Shown here: piece by piece, positions 54,053 to 63,173 of the stretch
Numbering within the stretch: position 1 is the stretch's first letter
How the letters are laid out: each line of letters opens with the position of its first letter
Source: Actinomycetota bacterium
GTDB lineage: Bacteria; Actinomycetota; Rubrobacteria; Rubrobacterales; Rubrobacteraceae
Length of the DNA stretch: 64,000 nt
Assembly (NCBI GenBank): GCA_902810695.1
Contig: CADDYV010000008.1
Span: 33,719 to 97,718, forward strand
Direction of reading: 5' to 3'
The notes under the pieces: model-generated
What the model was told of the DNA's origin: nothing
Seen by the model: the letters and a program-made list of their open reading frames with translations, nothing else
Database searches by the model: none
Translations under genes and position numbers: made by a program

Positions 54053-55195
54053 ATGAAACGTCGCCTCACCATCCTCGGTTCCACGGGGAGTGTGGGCCGC
54101 CAGGCGCTTGAGGTAGTACGCGCGCACCCGGATCGCTTCGAGATCGTCGGGCTCTCCGCATCTTCGAGCGCAAAAGCACTTCGCGCCCAGGCGGAGGAGT
54201 TCAGTCCCGAGTACGTCGCCCTGGAAAACAGCGATGCGACTTCCCTCGATAACCTCGATGCGAAGGTGATCTCGGGACCCGGCTCCTCCCGGAAACTGGC
54301 GGAACTACCGGCAGACGTCGTGCTCAACGGCATAGTCGGGTTCGCCGGGCTCGCCGCCACCGTGGGCGCCCTGGAAGCGGGAAACCGGCTTGCCCTTGCA
54401 AACAAGGAATCTCTCATCGTCGGGGGAGAGTGGGTCCTCGACCTCGCCGGTGATAACCGCATAATACCTGTAGATTCCGAGCACTCGGCGATATTCCAGT
54501 GTCTCGAGGAGAGGGGCGAAGACGAAATAAGCGGGGTGCTATTGACTGCTTCGGGGGGACCTTTTTTCGGGTTGGAGAAGGTGGAGCTTCTGGATGTGGG
54601 ACCTGAGGACGCTCTTAAGCACCCGACCTGGCGGATGGGGGCCAAGATCACGATAGACTCCGCGACGCTTATGAACAAAGGACTGGAGGTCATAGAGGCT
54701 CACTGCCTCTTCGGGGTTCCGTATGAGAAGGTGCGGGTGGTGGTGCACCGGCAGTCGGTTGTACACGGAGGGGCGATCCTCCGGGACGGTTCGGTAATAC
54801 TCCACGCGGCGCGCCCGGACATGCGGCTGCCGATAGCTTACGGGATTCTGTACCCGGAGCGTGTAGATGTGGGAGTCGAGCCGGTCGACTTCTGCGGAAC
54901 ATCCTGGACCTTCGACGAACCACGCAGCGACGTTTTCAGGTGCCTGGCGCTGGCAACCCAGGCTGGAAAAGCCGGGGGGGTCTATCCGATAGTGCTCAAC
55001 GCGGCCAACGAGGTTGCCGTAGAGTCGTTCTTAAACCGGGAGATAAAATTCTTGCAGATAGCAGAGGTGATCGAAGTCTCCCTGGAGCGAGCCACGGAGA
55101 CGGGGGATATGCGGAGCATGGAAGCCATAGAGTCCGTTGATGCGCGGGCCAGAGAAGACGCCAGGCGGGCTGTGCGGGAGGCTACAGTCCGTTGA
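54053..55195 (+). CDS. dxr: 1-deoxy-D-xylulose 5-phosphate reductoisomerase
   Basis: A 380-residue enzyme of the MEP isoprenoid pathway. It has the NADPH loop LGSTGSVGRQALEV, LANKESLIVGG, VDSEHSAIFQCL, LTASGGPFF and HPTWRMGAKITIDSATLMNK. The ATG at 54053 gives the normal N-terminus; an ATG at 54005 in the same frame would add 16 residues and overlap cdsA. Neither has a clear ribosome site. Makes the precursor used by IspG and UppS encoded nearby. Confidence 0.95.
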   Translation: MKRRLTILGSTGSVGRQALEVVRAHPDRFEIVGLSASSSAKALRAQAEEFSPEYVALENSDATSLDNLDAKVISGPGSSRKLAELPADVVLNGIVGFAGLAATVGALEAGNRLALANKESLIVGGEWVLDLAGDNRIIPVDSEHSAIFQCLEERGEDEISGVLLTASGGPFFGLEKVELLDVGPEDALKHPTWRMGAKITIDSATLMNKGLEVIEAHCLFGVPYEKVRVVVHRQSVVHGGAILRDGSVILHAARPDMRLPIAYGILYPERVDVGVEPVDFCGTSWTFDEPRSDVFRCLALATQAGKAGGVYPIVLNAANEVAVESFLNREIKFLQIAEVIEVSLERATETGDMRSMEAIESVDARAREDARRAVREATVR

Positions 55196-56238
55196 CGGTA
55201 GTCATAGCTATACTCGGGCTTATCTTCCTCATAGTCATCCACGAACTCGGGCACATGCTCGTTGCCAAGGCGCTCGGCGTGAGGGTTCCCGAGTTCGGGA
55301 TATTCTTTCCGCCAGCGATCTTCAAGAAGAAGATCGGCGAGACCGTCTACTCCATAAACGCCATCCCGCTCGGCGGGTTCGCGAAAATGGCGGGGATGGA
55401 TGACGAGGAGAAGGGCCCCGATACCTACCCGGCCAAGCCACCCTGGCGCCGGGCTCTCATAATCTTCGCGGGGCCGTTCACCAACATCCTGGCTGCCGTC
55501 ATCATACTGGCCGTGGTCTACATGGTGTCCGGCGTGATCACAGGTACCACGACGCAGGTTCAACAGGTCGTGCCGCACTCGTTCGCGTCGAAGGCGGGGG
55601 TCAAACCCGGAGACAAGATAGTCTCCGTAAACGGGACGACCACGAACAAGTGGAGCGTTTTCCAGAAGAATATCTCCCGGCACGATCCTGGAGACCATGT
55701 GACGCTGGTCGTCAAGCGTGATGGTCATGAGAAGCAGTTTTCCGGCAGATTGGGCAAGGACCCGCAGAACCCCAAGCAGGCGTTGGTCGGTGTCGAGGCC
55801 AAGCCGGTCAGGACCACCTACGGCCCGATAAAATCCTTCGGGCTGGCGGTCGAGCAGATCGGACGCGTTACGGGCGCTTTGGGCTCATTCTTCGGGCAGG
55901 TGATAACGGGCGAGAAGAGCTTCTCCAAGAACGTCAGCGGACCGGTGGGCATCGTAGCGATAAGCAGCGCCTCGGTCTCGCAGGGGTTCTTCCCATCGCT
56001 TCTGGCGTTTATCAGTTTGAACCTCGCGCTTTTCAACCTGATCCCCATTCTCCCGCTCGATGGCGGACATCTGGCGGTTATTCTCGCGGAGAAGATACGC
56101 GGTCGTCCGGTGAGCAAGGAAACAGTGATGAAGATAGCGGCCGTCGGTCTGGCGCTGTTTGTGGTGTTTTTCGTGTTCGTAACTTACTCGGATCTTAGTA
56201 AAATCTTCTCTGGACAACCATTTATTCCAAATCGTTAG
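55192..56238 (+). CDS. rseP: Site-2 intramembrane metalloprotease RseP
   Basis: A 348-residue M50 membrane protease that cuts membrane-bound anti-sigma factors and signal peptides. The zinc site HELGH lies in the first membrane segment, a PDZ domain covers about residues 110-190, and the third ligand is in ILPLDGGHL near residue 290. The TTG overlaps the dxr stop (TTGA). The dxr-rseP-ispG order is common in actinobacteria. Confidence 0.94.
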   Translation: MTVVIAILGLIFLIVIHELGHMLVAKALGVRVPEFGIFFPPAIFKKKIGETVYSINAIPLGGFAKMAGMDDEEKGPDTYPAKPPWRRALIIFAGPFTNILAAVIILAVVYMVSGVITGTTTQVQQVVPHSFASKAGVKPGDKIVSVNGTTTNKWSVFQKNISRHDPGDHVTLVVKRDGHEKQFSGRLGKDPQNPKQALVGVEAKPVRTTYGPIKSFGLAVEQIGRVTGALGSFFGQVITGEKSFSKNVSGPVGIVAISSASVSQGFFPSLLAFISLNLALFNLIPILPLDGGHLAVILAEKIRGRPVSKETVMKIAAVGLALFVVFFVFVTYSDLSKIFSGQPFIPNR

Positions 56239-56247
56239 GAGAGTGAT

Positions 56248-57321
56248 ATGGCCGAGACAGCGGTACAGGAACGCCCGATAACGAGCCGTCAGATCATGGT
56301 CGGCGACGTACCCATAGGCGGTGGGGCTCAGATCGTCGTCCAGTCTATGACGAACACGATGACCTACGATGTGGAGGCGACCGTACAGCAGATCTACGAT
56401 CTGAACGCCGCCGGGGCCGAGTTGGTGCGTGTCTCGGTCAACGGCTCGAAGGCGCTGAAAGGTTTCCGGGAGATCGTAGAACGCTCACCGATACCTCTGA
56501 TCGCCGACATCCACTTCGACTACCGGATGGCGCTGGGGGCGGCGGACGCCGGGGCTGCCTGCGTCAGGATAAACCCGGGCAACATCGGCAACGACGACCG
56601 CTTCCGGCAGGTCATCGAGAAGGTGCAGGAGAAGGGCATCGCCATGCGGATCGGGGTCAACTCTGGCTCGGTCGAGAAGCGCTACTGGGATCTTCCCAAG
56701 GAAGAGGCGCTGGTGGCGAGCGCGCTGCACAAGGTCGAGATCGCCGAGGAGATGGGCTTCTTCAACTTCAAGGTCTCCCTGAAGGCGAGCCATGTCCCGG
56801 TCATGGTAGCGGCGAACAAGAAGTTCCGCGAGTACTCCAACGCCCCGCTGCACCTCGGGGTGACGGAGGCCGGGACGAAGCTCCCCGGCGCCATCAAGAG
56901 CGCCGCCGCCCTCGGCCAGCTTCTGCCCTACGGCATCGGCGATACCATCCGTATTTCTCTGGCGGAGGATCCCGTCGAGGAGATACCGGTCGCGTACCAG
57001 ATCCTGGGCGCCCTAGATCTCCGGCATCGCGGCCCGAACGTCATCGCCTGCCCTAGCTGCGCCCGCACGCTCGGGTTCGATGTGATCGGGGTGGCCGCGC
57101 AGGTCGAGGAGAAGCTCAAGCACTATGAGGACCACTTCACGGTGGCGGTGATGGGCTGCGTCGTCAACGGTCCCGGAGAGGCCCGTGACGCGGATTACGG
57201 CGTCGCCGGCGGCAGGGACGACGGTGTGATCTTCTCCAAAGGCAAGCCGCTGCGCAAGGTCGGGCGCGATGAGATCTTCGACGCCCTCTTCGAGGAGATC
57301 GAGAAGGACGGGCATAAGTAG
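56248..57321 (+). CDS. ispG: 4-hydroxy-3-methylbut-2-en-1-yl diphosphate synthase
   Basis: A 357-residue iron-sulphur enzyme for the penultimate MEP step. The TIM-barrel half has VQSMTNTMTYDVEATVQQI and ADIHFDYRMAL; the cluster ligands are in CPSCARTLGFDV and MGCVVNGPGEARDADYG. The ATG has a GGAGAG site. It ends the operon from rpsB. Confidence 0.96.
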   Translation: MAETAVQERPITSRQIMVGDVPIGGGAQIVVQSMTNTMTYDVEATVQQIYDLNAAGAELVRVSVNGSKALKGFREIVERSPIPLIADIHFDYRMALGAADAGAACVRINPGNIGNDDRFRQVIEKVQEKGIAMRIGVNSGSVEKRYWDLPKEEALVASALHKVEIAEEMGFFNFKVSLKASHVPVMVAANKKFREYSNAPLHLGVTEAGTKLPGAIKSAAALGQLLPYGIGDTIRISLAEDPVEEIPVAYQILGALDLRHRGPNVIACPSCARTLGFDVIGVAAQVEEKLKHYEDHFTVAVMGCVVNGPGEARDADYGVAGGRDDGVIFSKGKPLRKVGRDEIFDALFEEIEKDGHK

Positions 57322-57425
57322 TGGGAATTTGCCTGCTAGTAACCCGCTCGTAATCCCCAAATAACGGCAAAGATACCCCATATGGGGGGTGTGCTCGCGT
57401 TCTTCTACTTGCTGCTATGGTAGCG

Positions 57426-57453
57426 TTGGCTGATGCGGAGTACTCCCTAATAT
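57426..57453 (+). promoter_or_regulatory. Sigma-70-type promoter
   Basis: TTGGCT (57426-57431), 16 bases, TAATAT (57448-57453), before the small gene at 57498. Confidence 0.5.
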
Positions 57454-57497
57454 CTGGGACTACGGTTGCCGATGCGTCCAAAAGTAGAGGAGTCGAG

Positions 57498-57776
57498 ATG
57501 TACATTTTGCGGATCGAACACCCAGTCCCCAACTATGACGTGTGGAAAAGGGCCTTCGATAGTGACCCGATCGGCCGTAAACGCTCGGGAGTGCGCCGCT
57601 ACCGGATCATGCGCGCCGCCGATGACTCCAACTACGTCATGATCGACCTTGAGTTCGAAAGTGCGAGCGAAGCCGAAGCCGCTCACGCCGCGCTACGCGG
57701 GCTGTGGGATCGCGTCGAGGTAATGCACAGCCCACAAGCGCGGATCGTCGAGGTAGTGGAGAGCAAAGACTACTGA
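57498..57776 (+). CDS. Small protein, possible ferredoxin-like dimeric alpha/beta barrel
   Basis: A 92-residue protein. The order strand-helix-strand-strand-helix-strand (MYILRIEHPVPNYDVWKRAF, VRRYRIMRAADDSNYVMIDL, a helix from SEAEAAHAALRGLWDRV and final ARIVEVVE) suggests a small ferredoxin-like fold as in ABM/EthD-type domains; function unknown. The ATG at 57498 has an AGAGGAG site and its own promoter. In-frame sequence before it is non-coding. Confidence 0.72.
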   Translation: MYILRIEHPVPNYDVWKRAFDSDPIGRKRSGVRRYRIMRAADDSNYVMIDLEFESASEAEAAHAALRGLWDRVEVMHSPQARIVEVVESKDY

Positions 57777-57832
57777 GTCAGGAAATTCTTCTTTTTACCG
57801 GCAGCCGACGTTCTGTTAGAGGTCAGGTTGCC

Positions 57833-57860
57833 TTGTAACCTACATACTCTGATGTACAAT
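57833..57860 (+). promoter_or_regulatory. Candidate promoter of the rimP-nusA-infB operon
   Basis: TTGTAA (57833-57838), 16 bases, TACAAT (57855-57860). Start near 57867, which is only a few bases before the terminator hairpin. Confidence 0.5.
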
Positions 57861-57874
57861 ACAACCGTTGTGGA

Positions 57875-57906
57875 GCAAGGGGTCCGCAAGGGCCCGTTGC
57901 TTTTTT
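57875..57906 (+). terminator. Intrinsic terminator or attenuator in the rimP leader
   Basis: GCAA-G-G-GGTCC pairs with GGGCC-C-G-TTGC (one internal G-G mismatch, one G-T pair) around a GCAA tetraloop, followed by six T at 57901-57906. Only 35 bases separate it from the rimP start, so the operon has to be read through it. Confidence 0.75.
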
Positions 57907-57941
57907 AACGCCTGCAGAAAGGGTGAGAAGAGACGGCGAGA

Positions 57942-58373
57942 TTGCAGAGACTGGCACAGGTTGTAGAGGGTTCCCTGCCAGAAGGAGCGGAGCTAATCGA
58001 GGCCCGCTTCTCTGGGGGACCGCTCTTGACCTTGCTCGTGGACCGGGAGGACGGCCCGGTGGACCACGAGTTTTGCTCTCGCATAGTTTCGCTCGTCTCT
58101 CCCGTACTCGAAGACGAGGGGTACGGGGGTATGATCGAGGTCTCCTCCCCCGGTATCGAGCGGCCTCTGACCAAGCCCGAGCACTTCCGGCGTTTCGTCG
58201 GGCACGAGGCGAAGGTCAGGATCGGGGAGCCGCTGGATGGCAGGCGCAACTTCACCGGCACCATAGAGCGTGCCGATGAGGAGAGCTTTGTACTAAAACT
58301 CTTGGAGGAAAGCGGGGAAGTGGAGTTGCCGTTCAGCTCTGTAACCCGCGCGCACCTCAAGGAGGACATATAA
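57942..58373 (+). CDS. rimP: Ribosome maturation factor RimP
   Basis: A 143-residue 30S assembly factor. It shows LIEARFSGGPLLTLLVDRED, the typical SPGIERPLTKPEHFRRFVG and the C-terminal SH3-like part (NFTGTIERADEESFVL). The TTG start has only a weak site. First gene of rimP-nusA-infB. Confidence 0.92.
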   Translation: MQRLAQVVEGSLPEGAELIEARFSGGPLLTLLVDREDGPVDHEFCSRIVSLVSPVLEDEGYGGMIEVSSPGIERPLTKPEHFRRFVGHEAKVRIGEPLDGRRNFTGTIERADEESFVLKLLEESGEVELPFSSVTRAHLKEDI

Positions 58374-58377
58374 CAAT

Positions 58378-59511
58378 ATGAATACAGCACTACTGTCGGC
58401 GCTACACGAGATAGAGACGGACAAGGGGATACCCTTTGAGATCGTAAAGAGCGTTCTCGAGGAGTCCCTGCTCGCGGCCTACGAGGGGCGCGAGGGAGCG
58501 GTAGAGGGTGCCCGGGTAGTCCTGGACCGGGAGACCGGGGATCTGCGGGTGATGAAGGACGGCGAGGACATCACGCCGCACGACTTCACCCGCATCGCGG
58601 CCTCTGTGATGCGCCAGACCTTCTACCAGCGCCTGAACGAGATACACAACAGCCAGCTTCTGGAAGAGTATGGCGAGCGGATGGGCGAGGTCGTAACCGG
58701 CATCGTCCAGCAGGCCCACCGCCGGATGACGATCATAGACCTCGGGCGGGTCGAGGCGATCCTGCCCGCCAGCGAGCAGGTGCCCAACGAGCGTTACGAA
58801 AACGGACAGCGTCTCAGGGTGTATTTGCTGGAGATCCGGGAGCCCGGTCGCGGTCCCAGTCTGGTGGTCAGCCGCAGGCACGAGGGTCTTCTGAGAGGTC
58901 TCTTCGAGCTTGAGGTGCCGGAGATCTACGACGGGCTGGTCGAGATCCGGGCGGTAGCCCGCGAGGCCGGGCTGCGCTCGAAGATCGCCGTTTGGTCCAA
59001 CGAGGAGGGCATAGACCCGGTCGGGGCCTGTGTTGGCCCGCGCGGAAGCCGCGTGAGGGCGGTGGTCTCGGAGCTTCGCAACGAGAAGATAGACATCATC
59101 CAGTGGGACCCTGACCCGGCGCGCTTCATCGCGAAGGCGCTCTCGCCCGCGAGGGTGCGCGAGGTCTACCTGGATGAGGACGAGCGGCAGGCGGAGGTCG
59201 TCGTGCCGGACGACCAGCTCTCGCTCGCCATAGGGCGCGAGGGGCAGAACGCCCGGCTCGCCGTCAAGCTGACCGACTGGAAGATAGACATAAAGCCCGA
59301 GAGCCAGGCTCTCGAATTCGAGGAAGAGGAAGAGGAGTGGGAACCGGACGAGGACTCCTCGATGCACCGCTGCCGGGCGGTACTATCCAACGGCAAGAGG
59401 TGCGCGAACATGGCTCTGCCGGGTTCGCTTTTCTGCGGGATTCCGGCGCATCAGGCGCAGGCGGCCGAGTTCGAGGGCATGGTGCAGCGTAGCGACGAGG
59501 ACGGAGAATAA
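58378..59511 (+). CDS. nusA: Transcription factor NusA with C-terminal Cys/His knuckle
   Basis: A 377-residue elongation/termination factor. N-terminal RNA polymerase-binding domain (1-100), S1 domain ([20 protein letters not shown]), KH1 ([19 protein letters not shown]) and KH2 ([20 protein letters not shown]) are normal. After residue 300 an acidic linker leads to Cys332, Cys342, Cys353 and His358, a likely zinc site. The usual ylxR gene is missing before infB. NusA often autoregulates through its leader, and this operon's leader has a terminator. Confidence 0.95.
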   Translation: MNTALLSALHEIETDKGIPFEIVKSVLEESLLAAYEGREGAVEGARVVLDRETGDLRVMKDGEDITPHDFTRIAASVMRQTFYQRLNEIHNSQLLEEYGERMGEVVTGIVQQAHRRMTIIDLGRVEAILPASEQVPNERYENGQRLRVYLLEIREPGRGPSLVVSRRHEGLLRGLFELEVPEIYDGLVEIRAVAREAGLRSKIAVWSNEEGIDPVGACVGPRGSRVRAVVSELRNEKIDIIQWDPDPARFIAKALSPARVREVYLDEDERQAEVVVPDDQLSLAIGREGQNARLAVKLTDWKIDIKPESQALEFEEEEEEWEPDEDSSMHRCRAVLSNGKRCANMALPGSLFCGIPAHQAQAAEFEGMVQRSDEDGE

Positions 59512-59519
59512 GGAGCAGG

Positions 59520-61592
59520 ATGAGCAAGCGCGTATATGAGATAGCCCGCGAGCTCTCCCTGGACACGAAAGAGGTCATGGGACGGCTCAACGAGGCCGGG
59601 GTGGAGGTGAAAAATCATTTCGAGGCTGTAGAAGATCCCGTCTACGAACGAGTCTTCGGGGAGAAATCTAACTCTGGATCCCAGGGTGGACAAGAGGGCG
59701 GGCGCAAGAAGGAGAAGGGTGGAAGGAAGCGTCGGCGGGTCGTAATTGATGCGAACGCGTCCAACCGTGGACAGCGCCCGGTGACAACGTCCTCGCCCGC
59801 CCCTCAGGAAGGAACCGCGACGCAGGAGGCACCAGCGGAGGAGCAGAGCCAGGGAGGGATCGCGCGCGTCGAGCCCGGGGCGACGGTCAAGGATCTTGCG
59901 GACGCTGTTGGTGTGCCGCCAACCCGGATCATCAAGGAGCTCATGAATCTCGGCGAGATGAAGACCGTAACTCAGACGCTCTCTACCGAGGAAATAGAGC
60001 TCGTTGCCGAAGCGATAGGCGTTGAGGTCGAGATCGGGGGAGCTGAGGAGCCTGCGCCGGAGGAGGTGGCCCCGGAGGATGCGCCGGAAGACCTAATAGA
60101 GAGGCCGCCGGTGGTTACTGTAATGGGACACGTGGACCACGGAAAAACCTCGCTTTTGGACTATATCCGCCACACCACCGTGGCTACAGGCGAAGCTGGC
60201 GGGATCACGCAGCACATCGGCGCCTATCAGGTGGAGCAGGATGGGAAGAAGATCACCTTCATAGACACTCCCGGCCACGAGGCGTTCACCGAGATGCGCG
60301 CCCGCGGGGCGCAGGTTACGGACATAGTCGTGCTGGTTGTGGCCGCCGACGACGGCGTGATGCCCCAGACCGAGGAGGCCATCGAGCACGCCAGAGCCGC
60401 CGGCGTCCCGATCATGGTGGCGCTCAACAAGATAGACCTTCCCAACGCCAACCCGGACAGGGTTTATGGAGAGCTGGCCGAGCGCGGCCTGACCCCGGAG
60501 ATGTGGGGTGGAGATACGGTAACCGTGCCTGTCTCGGCCAAGACCGGAGAGGGGATAGACGACCTTCTGGAGAACATCCTGGTCGTGGCGGAGCTGGAGG
60601 AGCTCAGGGCGAACCCGAATGCTCCCGCCAGCGGATATGTGATCGAGGGTGAGAGAGACCCAGGACGCGGCTCGGTGGCGACTTTGCTCATAGTTCGCGG
60701 CACGCTGCACAAGAGCGACGTGGTGCTCGCGGGCACCGCCTACGGACGGGTCAGGGCGATGCTCGACTACACCGGAAAGCGGATCAAGGAAGCCCTCCCC
60801 GGAACTCCGGTGGAGATACTGGGCCTCTCAGGGGTCCCAGAGGCGGGAACCCGCTTCGAGGTCGTGGAGCACGAGCGGATAGCCCGCGACCGGGCGCAGC
60901 AGGCCGAGGCTGCTCTCAGGCGCCAGGAACTTGCCGAGAGCGGGCCGAGCCGCTCGCTCGAAGAGCTTCTTGGCGAGGAGGGAACGCAGGATCTCAACCT
61001 CGTCGTCAAGGCGGATGTGGCGGGCTCCGTAGAAGCGCTCAAGGAGGCTCTCGCCAAGCTCTCTACCGACGAGGTGAGGGTCAACGTCGTACGCTCGGGA
61101 GTTGGCGCGCTTACCGACTCGGATGTGATGCTTGCATCGGCGAGCGACGGTATTCTGCTCGGCTTCAACGTCCGTCCGACGAACACGGCCAAGCAAACCG
61201 CCGAGCGCGAGGGTGTGGAGATCCGGACCTACGACGTCATCTACAAAGCTCTCGAAGACATCGAGGCGGCGATGCGCGGCATGCTCGCACCCGAGACCGC
61301 CGAGAACGAGACGGGCACGGCGGAGGTCCGGCAGACCTTCCGGGTACCGGGTGTGGGCACGGTCGCAGGATGTTACGTGACGCGGGGTGAGATCTTCCGC
61401 AACAACCGGGTGCGTGTCGTGCGCGATGGAACGGTTGTTTACGATGGCGGGGTTAGATCTCTCAAGCGATTCAAGGACGATGTCCGCTCGGTGCGCGAGG
61501 GCTTCGAGTGTGGCGTGGGCGTCGAGAACTTCAACGATATCAAGGAAGGCGATATGCTGGAGTTCTACGAGGTCGTCGAGGTCCCGAGGTAG
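59520..61592 (+). CDS. infB: Translation initiation factor IF-2
   Basis: A 690-residue GTPase that brings initiator tRNA to the 30S subunit. An IF2_N domain starts the protein ([20 protein letters not shown]), then a basic/low-complexity linker, a second IF2_N ([20 protein letters not shown]) and the G domain [27 protein letters not shown], followed by domains II-IV. The N-terminal linker is short compared with Streptomyces. Confidence 0.96.
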   Translation: MSKRVYEIARELSLDTKEVMGRLNEAGVEVKNHFEAVEDPVYERVFGEKSNSGSQGGQEGGRKKEKGGRKRRRVVIDANASNRGQRPVTTSSPAPQEGTATQEAPAEEQSQGGIARVEPGATVKDLADAVGVPPTRIIKELMNLGEMKTVTQTLSTEEIELVAEAIGVEVEIGGAEEPAPEEVAPEDAPEDLIERPPVVTVMGHVDHGKTSLLDYIRHTTVATGEAGGITQHIGAYQVEQDGKKITFIDTPGHEAFTEMRARGAQVTDIVVLVVAADDGVMPQTEEAIEHARAAGVPIMVALNKIDLPNANPDRVYGELAERGLTPEMWGGDTVTVPVSAKTGEGIDDLLENILVVAELEELRANPNAPASGYVIEGERDPGRGSVATLLIVRGTLHKSDVVLAGTAYGRVRAMLDYTGKRIKEALPGTPVEILGLSGVPEAGTRFEVVEHERIARDRAQQAEAALRRQELAESGPSRSLEELLGEEGTQDLNLVVKADVAGSVEALKEALAKLSTDEVRVNVVRSGVGALTDSDVMLASASDGILLGFNVRPTNTAKQTAEREGVEIRTYDVIYKALEDIEAAMRGMLAPETAENETGTAEVRQTFRVPGVGTVAGCYVTRGEIFRNNRVRVVRDGTVVYDGGVRSLKRFKDDVRSVREGFECGVGVENFNDIKEGDMLEFYEVVEVPR

Positions 61593-61601
61593 CGGAAAAC
61601 G

Positions 61602-61883
61602 TTGTTTTGCGCCGTAAGGCTGGAGCTGGAGCTGCCCTTCTCCACCAGCCTCAAGGACAAACGCCAGACGCTGCGTTCCATAAAAGATCGTCTGAGGCGC
61701 AAGAACATCTCGGTGGTGGAGTGCGACCACCAGGACCTCTGGCAGCGCGCCACGATCGAGCTCGCCCTGGCTGCCGTCTCGTTGAGGGCCGCCGAGGAGA
61801 AACGCGAGGAGGTCAGGCGGGCGCTCCTCAACTACGACGACCTGGCGATTATAGACTGGCGGGAGGAGTTCGTGAAGCTATGA
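61602..61883 (+). CDS. DUF503 family protein (YlxP-like)
   Basis: A 93-residue protein of the DUF503/YlxP family, always found between infB and rbfA in Gram-positive bacteria and thought to help ribosome assembly. It has LELPFSTSLKDKRQTLRSIK and NISVVECDHQDLWQRA. The TTG start has no strong site; the stop overlaps rbfA (ATGA). Confidence 0.9.
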   Translation: MFCAVRLELELPFSTSLKDKRQTLRSIKDRLRRKNISVVECDHQDLWQRATIELALAAVSLRAAEEKREEVRRALLNYDDLAIIDWREEFVKL

Positions 61884-62236
61884 GCGGACGCACCAGAAAA
61901 GTCGAGTCGCAGCTCAAGGAGATCGTGGGCGAAGAGGTGGATGCCCTCTCGGACCCCAGGATCAACGGTATCGTAACGGTTACCGGAGTCCGGGTCAGTC
62001 CGGACCTTCAGCACGCAACGGTTTTTTACAGTGTGCTTTCGGGAGAAAACGAAGAGGATGCACGCACTGGCCTGCAGAGCGCAGCCGGGCGCATCCAGGC
62101 CGCGGTGAGTTCGCAGATGCGGATCAAGCGCACGCCCCGGCTTGACTTCGAGCCGGATCCGGCTGTAGAACACGCCACCAGGATAGAAGCCGTACTGAGG
62201 GAGGTTAAACATAGTGCAGGCCCGGACGACCGCTAA
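61880..62236 (+). CDS. rbfA: Ribosome-binding factor A
   Basis: A 118-residue KH-like 30S maturation factor. It starts SGRTRKVESQLKEIVGEEVD and has the ATVFYSVLSGE strand and the SQMRIKRTPRLDFEPDPAVE end. The ATG overlaps the DUF503 stop. Its last 23 bases overlap nrnA. Confidence 0.93.
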   Translation: MSGRTRKVESQLKEIVGEEVDALSDPRINGIVTVTGVRVSPDLQHATVFYSVLSGENEEDARTGLQSAAGRIQAAVSSQMRIKRTPRLDFEPDPAVEHATRIEAVLREVKHSAGPDDR

Positions 62237-63173
62237 CACCACGAGCGAGGTAGCAGAGTTCTTGAGGACCCTCGAACGGGTAGCCATCACCACACACGTC
62301 GGTGTGGACGGGGACGCCGTGGGATCTTCTATTGCGCTCCTGTACCTGATGCGCTCCCTGGGAGCTGAGGCGGTCTTCTGCCACGCCGAGGAGGTTCCGA
62401 CCTACCTCAGATGGCTCGTACCACACGAACCGCTGCGCGAGGCACCCCCGGACCACGACCTGCTCGTGGTTGATACCTCCCGCGTTGACCGCGCAGGAGT
62501 CCAGAACGGCACACCGCGCCTGAACCTCGACCACCACGAGGACAACCCGCTCTACGCCGAGTACAACCTCGTCAACCCGAAGGCCTCTGCGAGCGCCGAG
62601 ATCGTCTACGACCTCTTCGAGGAGCTGGGCGTTCCCATCGAGAAACCCGCTGCCGAGGCCATCTACACCGGCATCCGCACCGATACCGGCGGCTTCCGCT
62701 TCCGGAACGTCTCTCCCAGGGCGCACGAGCTGGTCGCTAACCTTATGCGGATCGGGGTCGTCCCGGCGGTCATGTACGACCGGCTGAACCGTACTGCCTC
62801 GATGGAGCAGCTCAACATCGTCGGCGTTTGCATGGCGAAGGCCGTCCGGTACGGCGAGGTGCTCATCACCACAGTCGAGAATGAGGATTACCGGCGCACG
62901 GGCGCAACCGAGCTGGACTCCAAGGAGGCGATAGATCAGCTCAGGAGCGTCGCCGGGGTGGACGTGATCGCCCATCTGCGCGAAGTCCCGGAAGGAACCA
63001 AGGCATCCCTGCGCTCAGAGACGGTGGATGTGGGGGAGATCGCACGCCGCTTCGGCGGCGGCGGACACCGCCTGGCGGCGGGATACACCGCGCGAGGGCT
63101 GCGCCCGCAGGAGGCGAAGGAACAGCTCCTAGAAGTTCTCTCGGGAGTCGTGGATCTCGGAGGGAAGCAATAA
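62214..63173 (+). CDS. nrnA: DHH-family oligoribonuclease / pAp phosphatase NrnA
   Basis: A 319-residue phosphoesterase that degrades short RNAs, pAp and linear di-nucleotides such as pGpG, the breakdown product of c-di-GMP. Metal motifs are THVGVDGDAVGSS, VVDTSRVDR, NLDHHEDN and the DHHA1 motif RFGGGGHRLAAG. The GTG start lies within rbfA. The rbfA-nrnA-truB order is standard. Confidence 0.94.
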   Translation: MQARTTANTTSEVAEFLRTLERVAITTHVGVDGDAVGSSIALLYLMRSLGAEAVFCHAEEVPTYLRWLVPHEPLREAPPDHDLLVVDTSRVDRAGVQNGTPRLNLDHHEDNPLYAEYNLVNPKASASAEIVYDLFEELGVPIEKPAAEAIYTGIRTDTGGFRFRNVSPRAHELVANLMRIGVVPAVMYDRLNRTASMEQLNIVGVCMAKAVRYGEVLITTVENEDYRRTGATELDSKEAIDQLRSVAGVDVIAHLREVPEGTKASLRSETVDVGEIARRFGGGGHRLAAGYTARGLRPQEAKEQLLEVLSGVVDLGGKQ

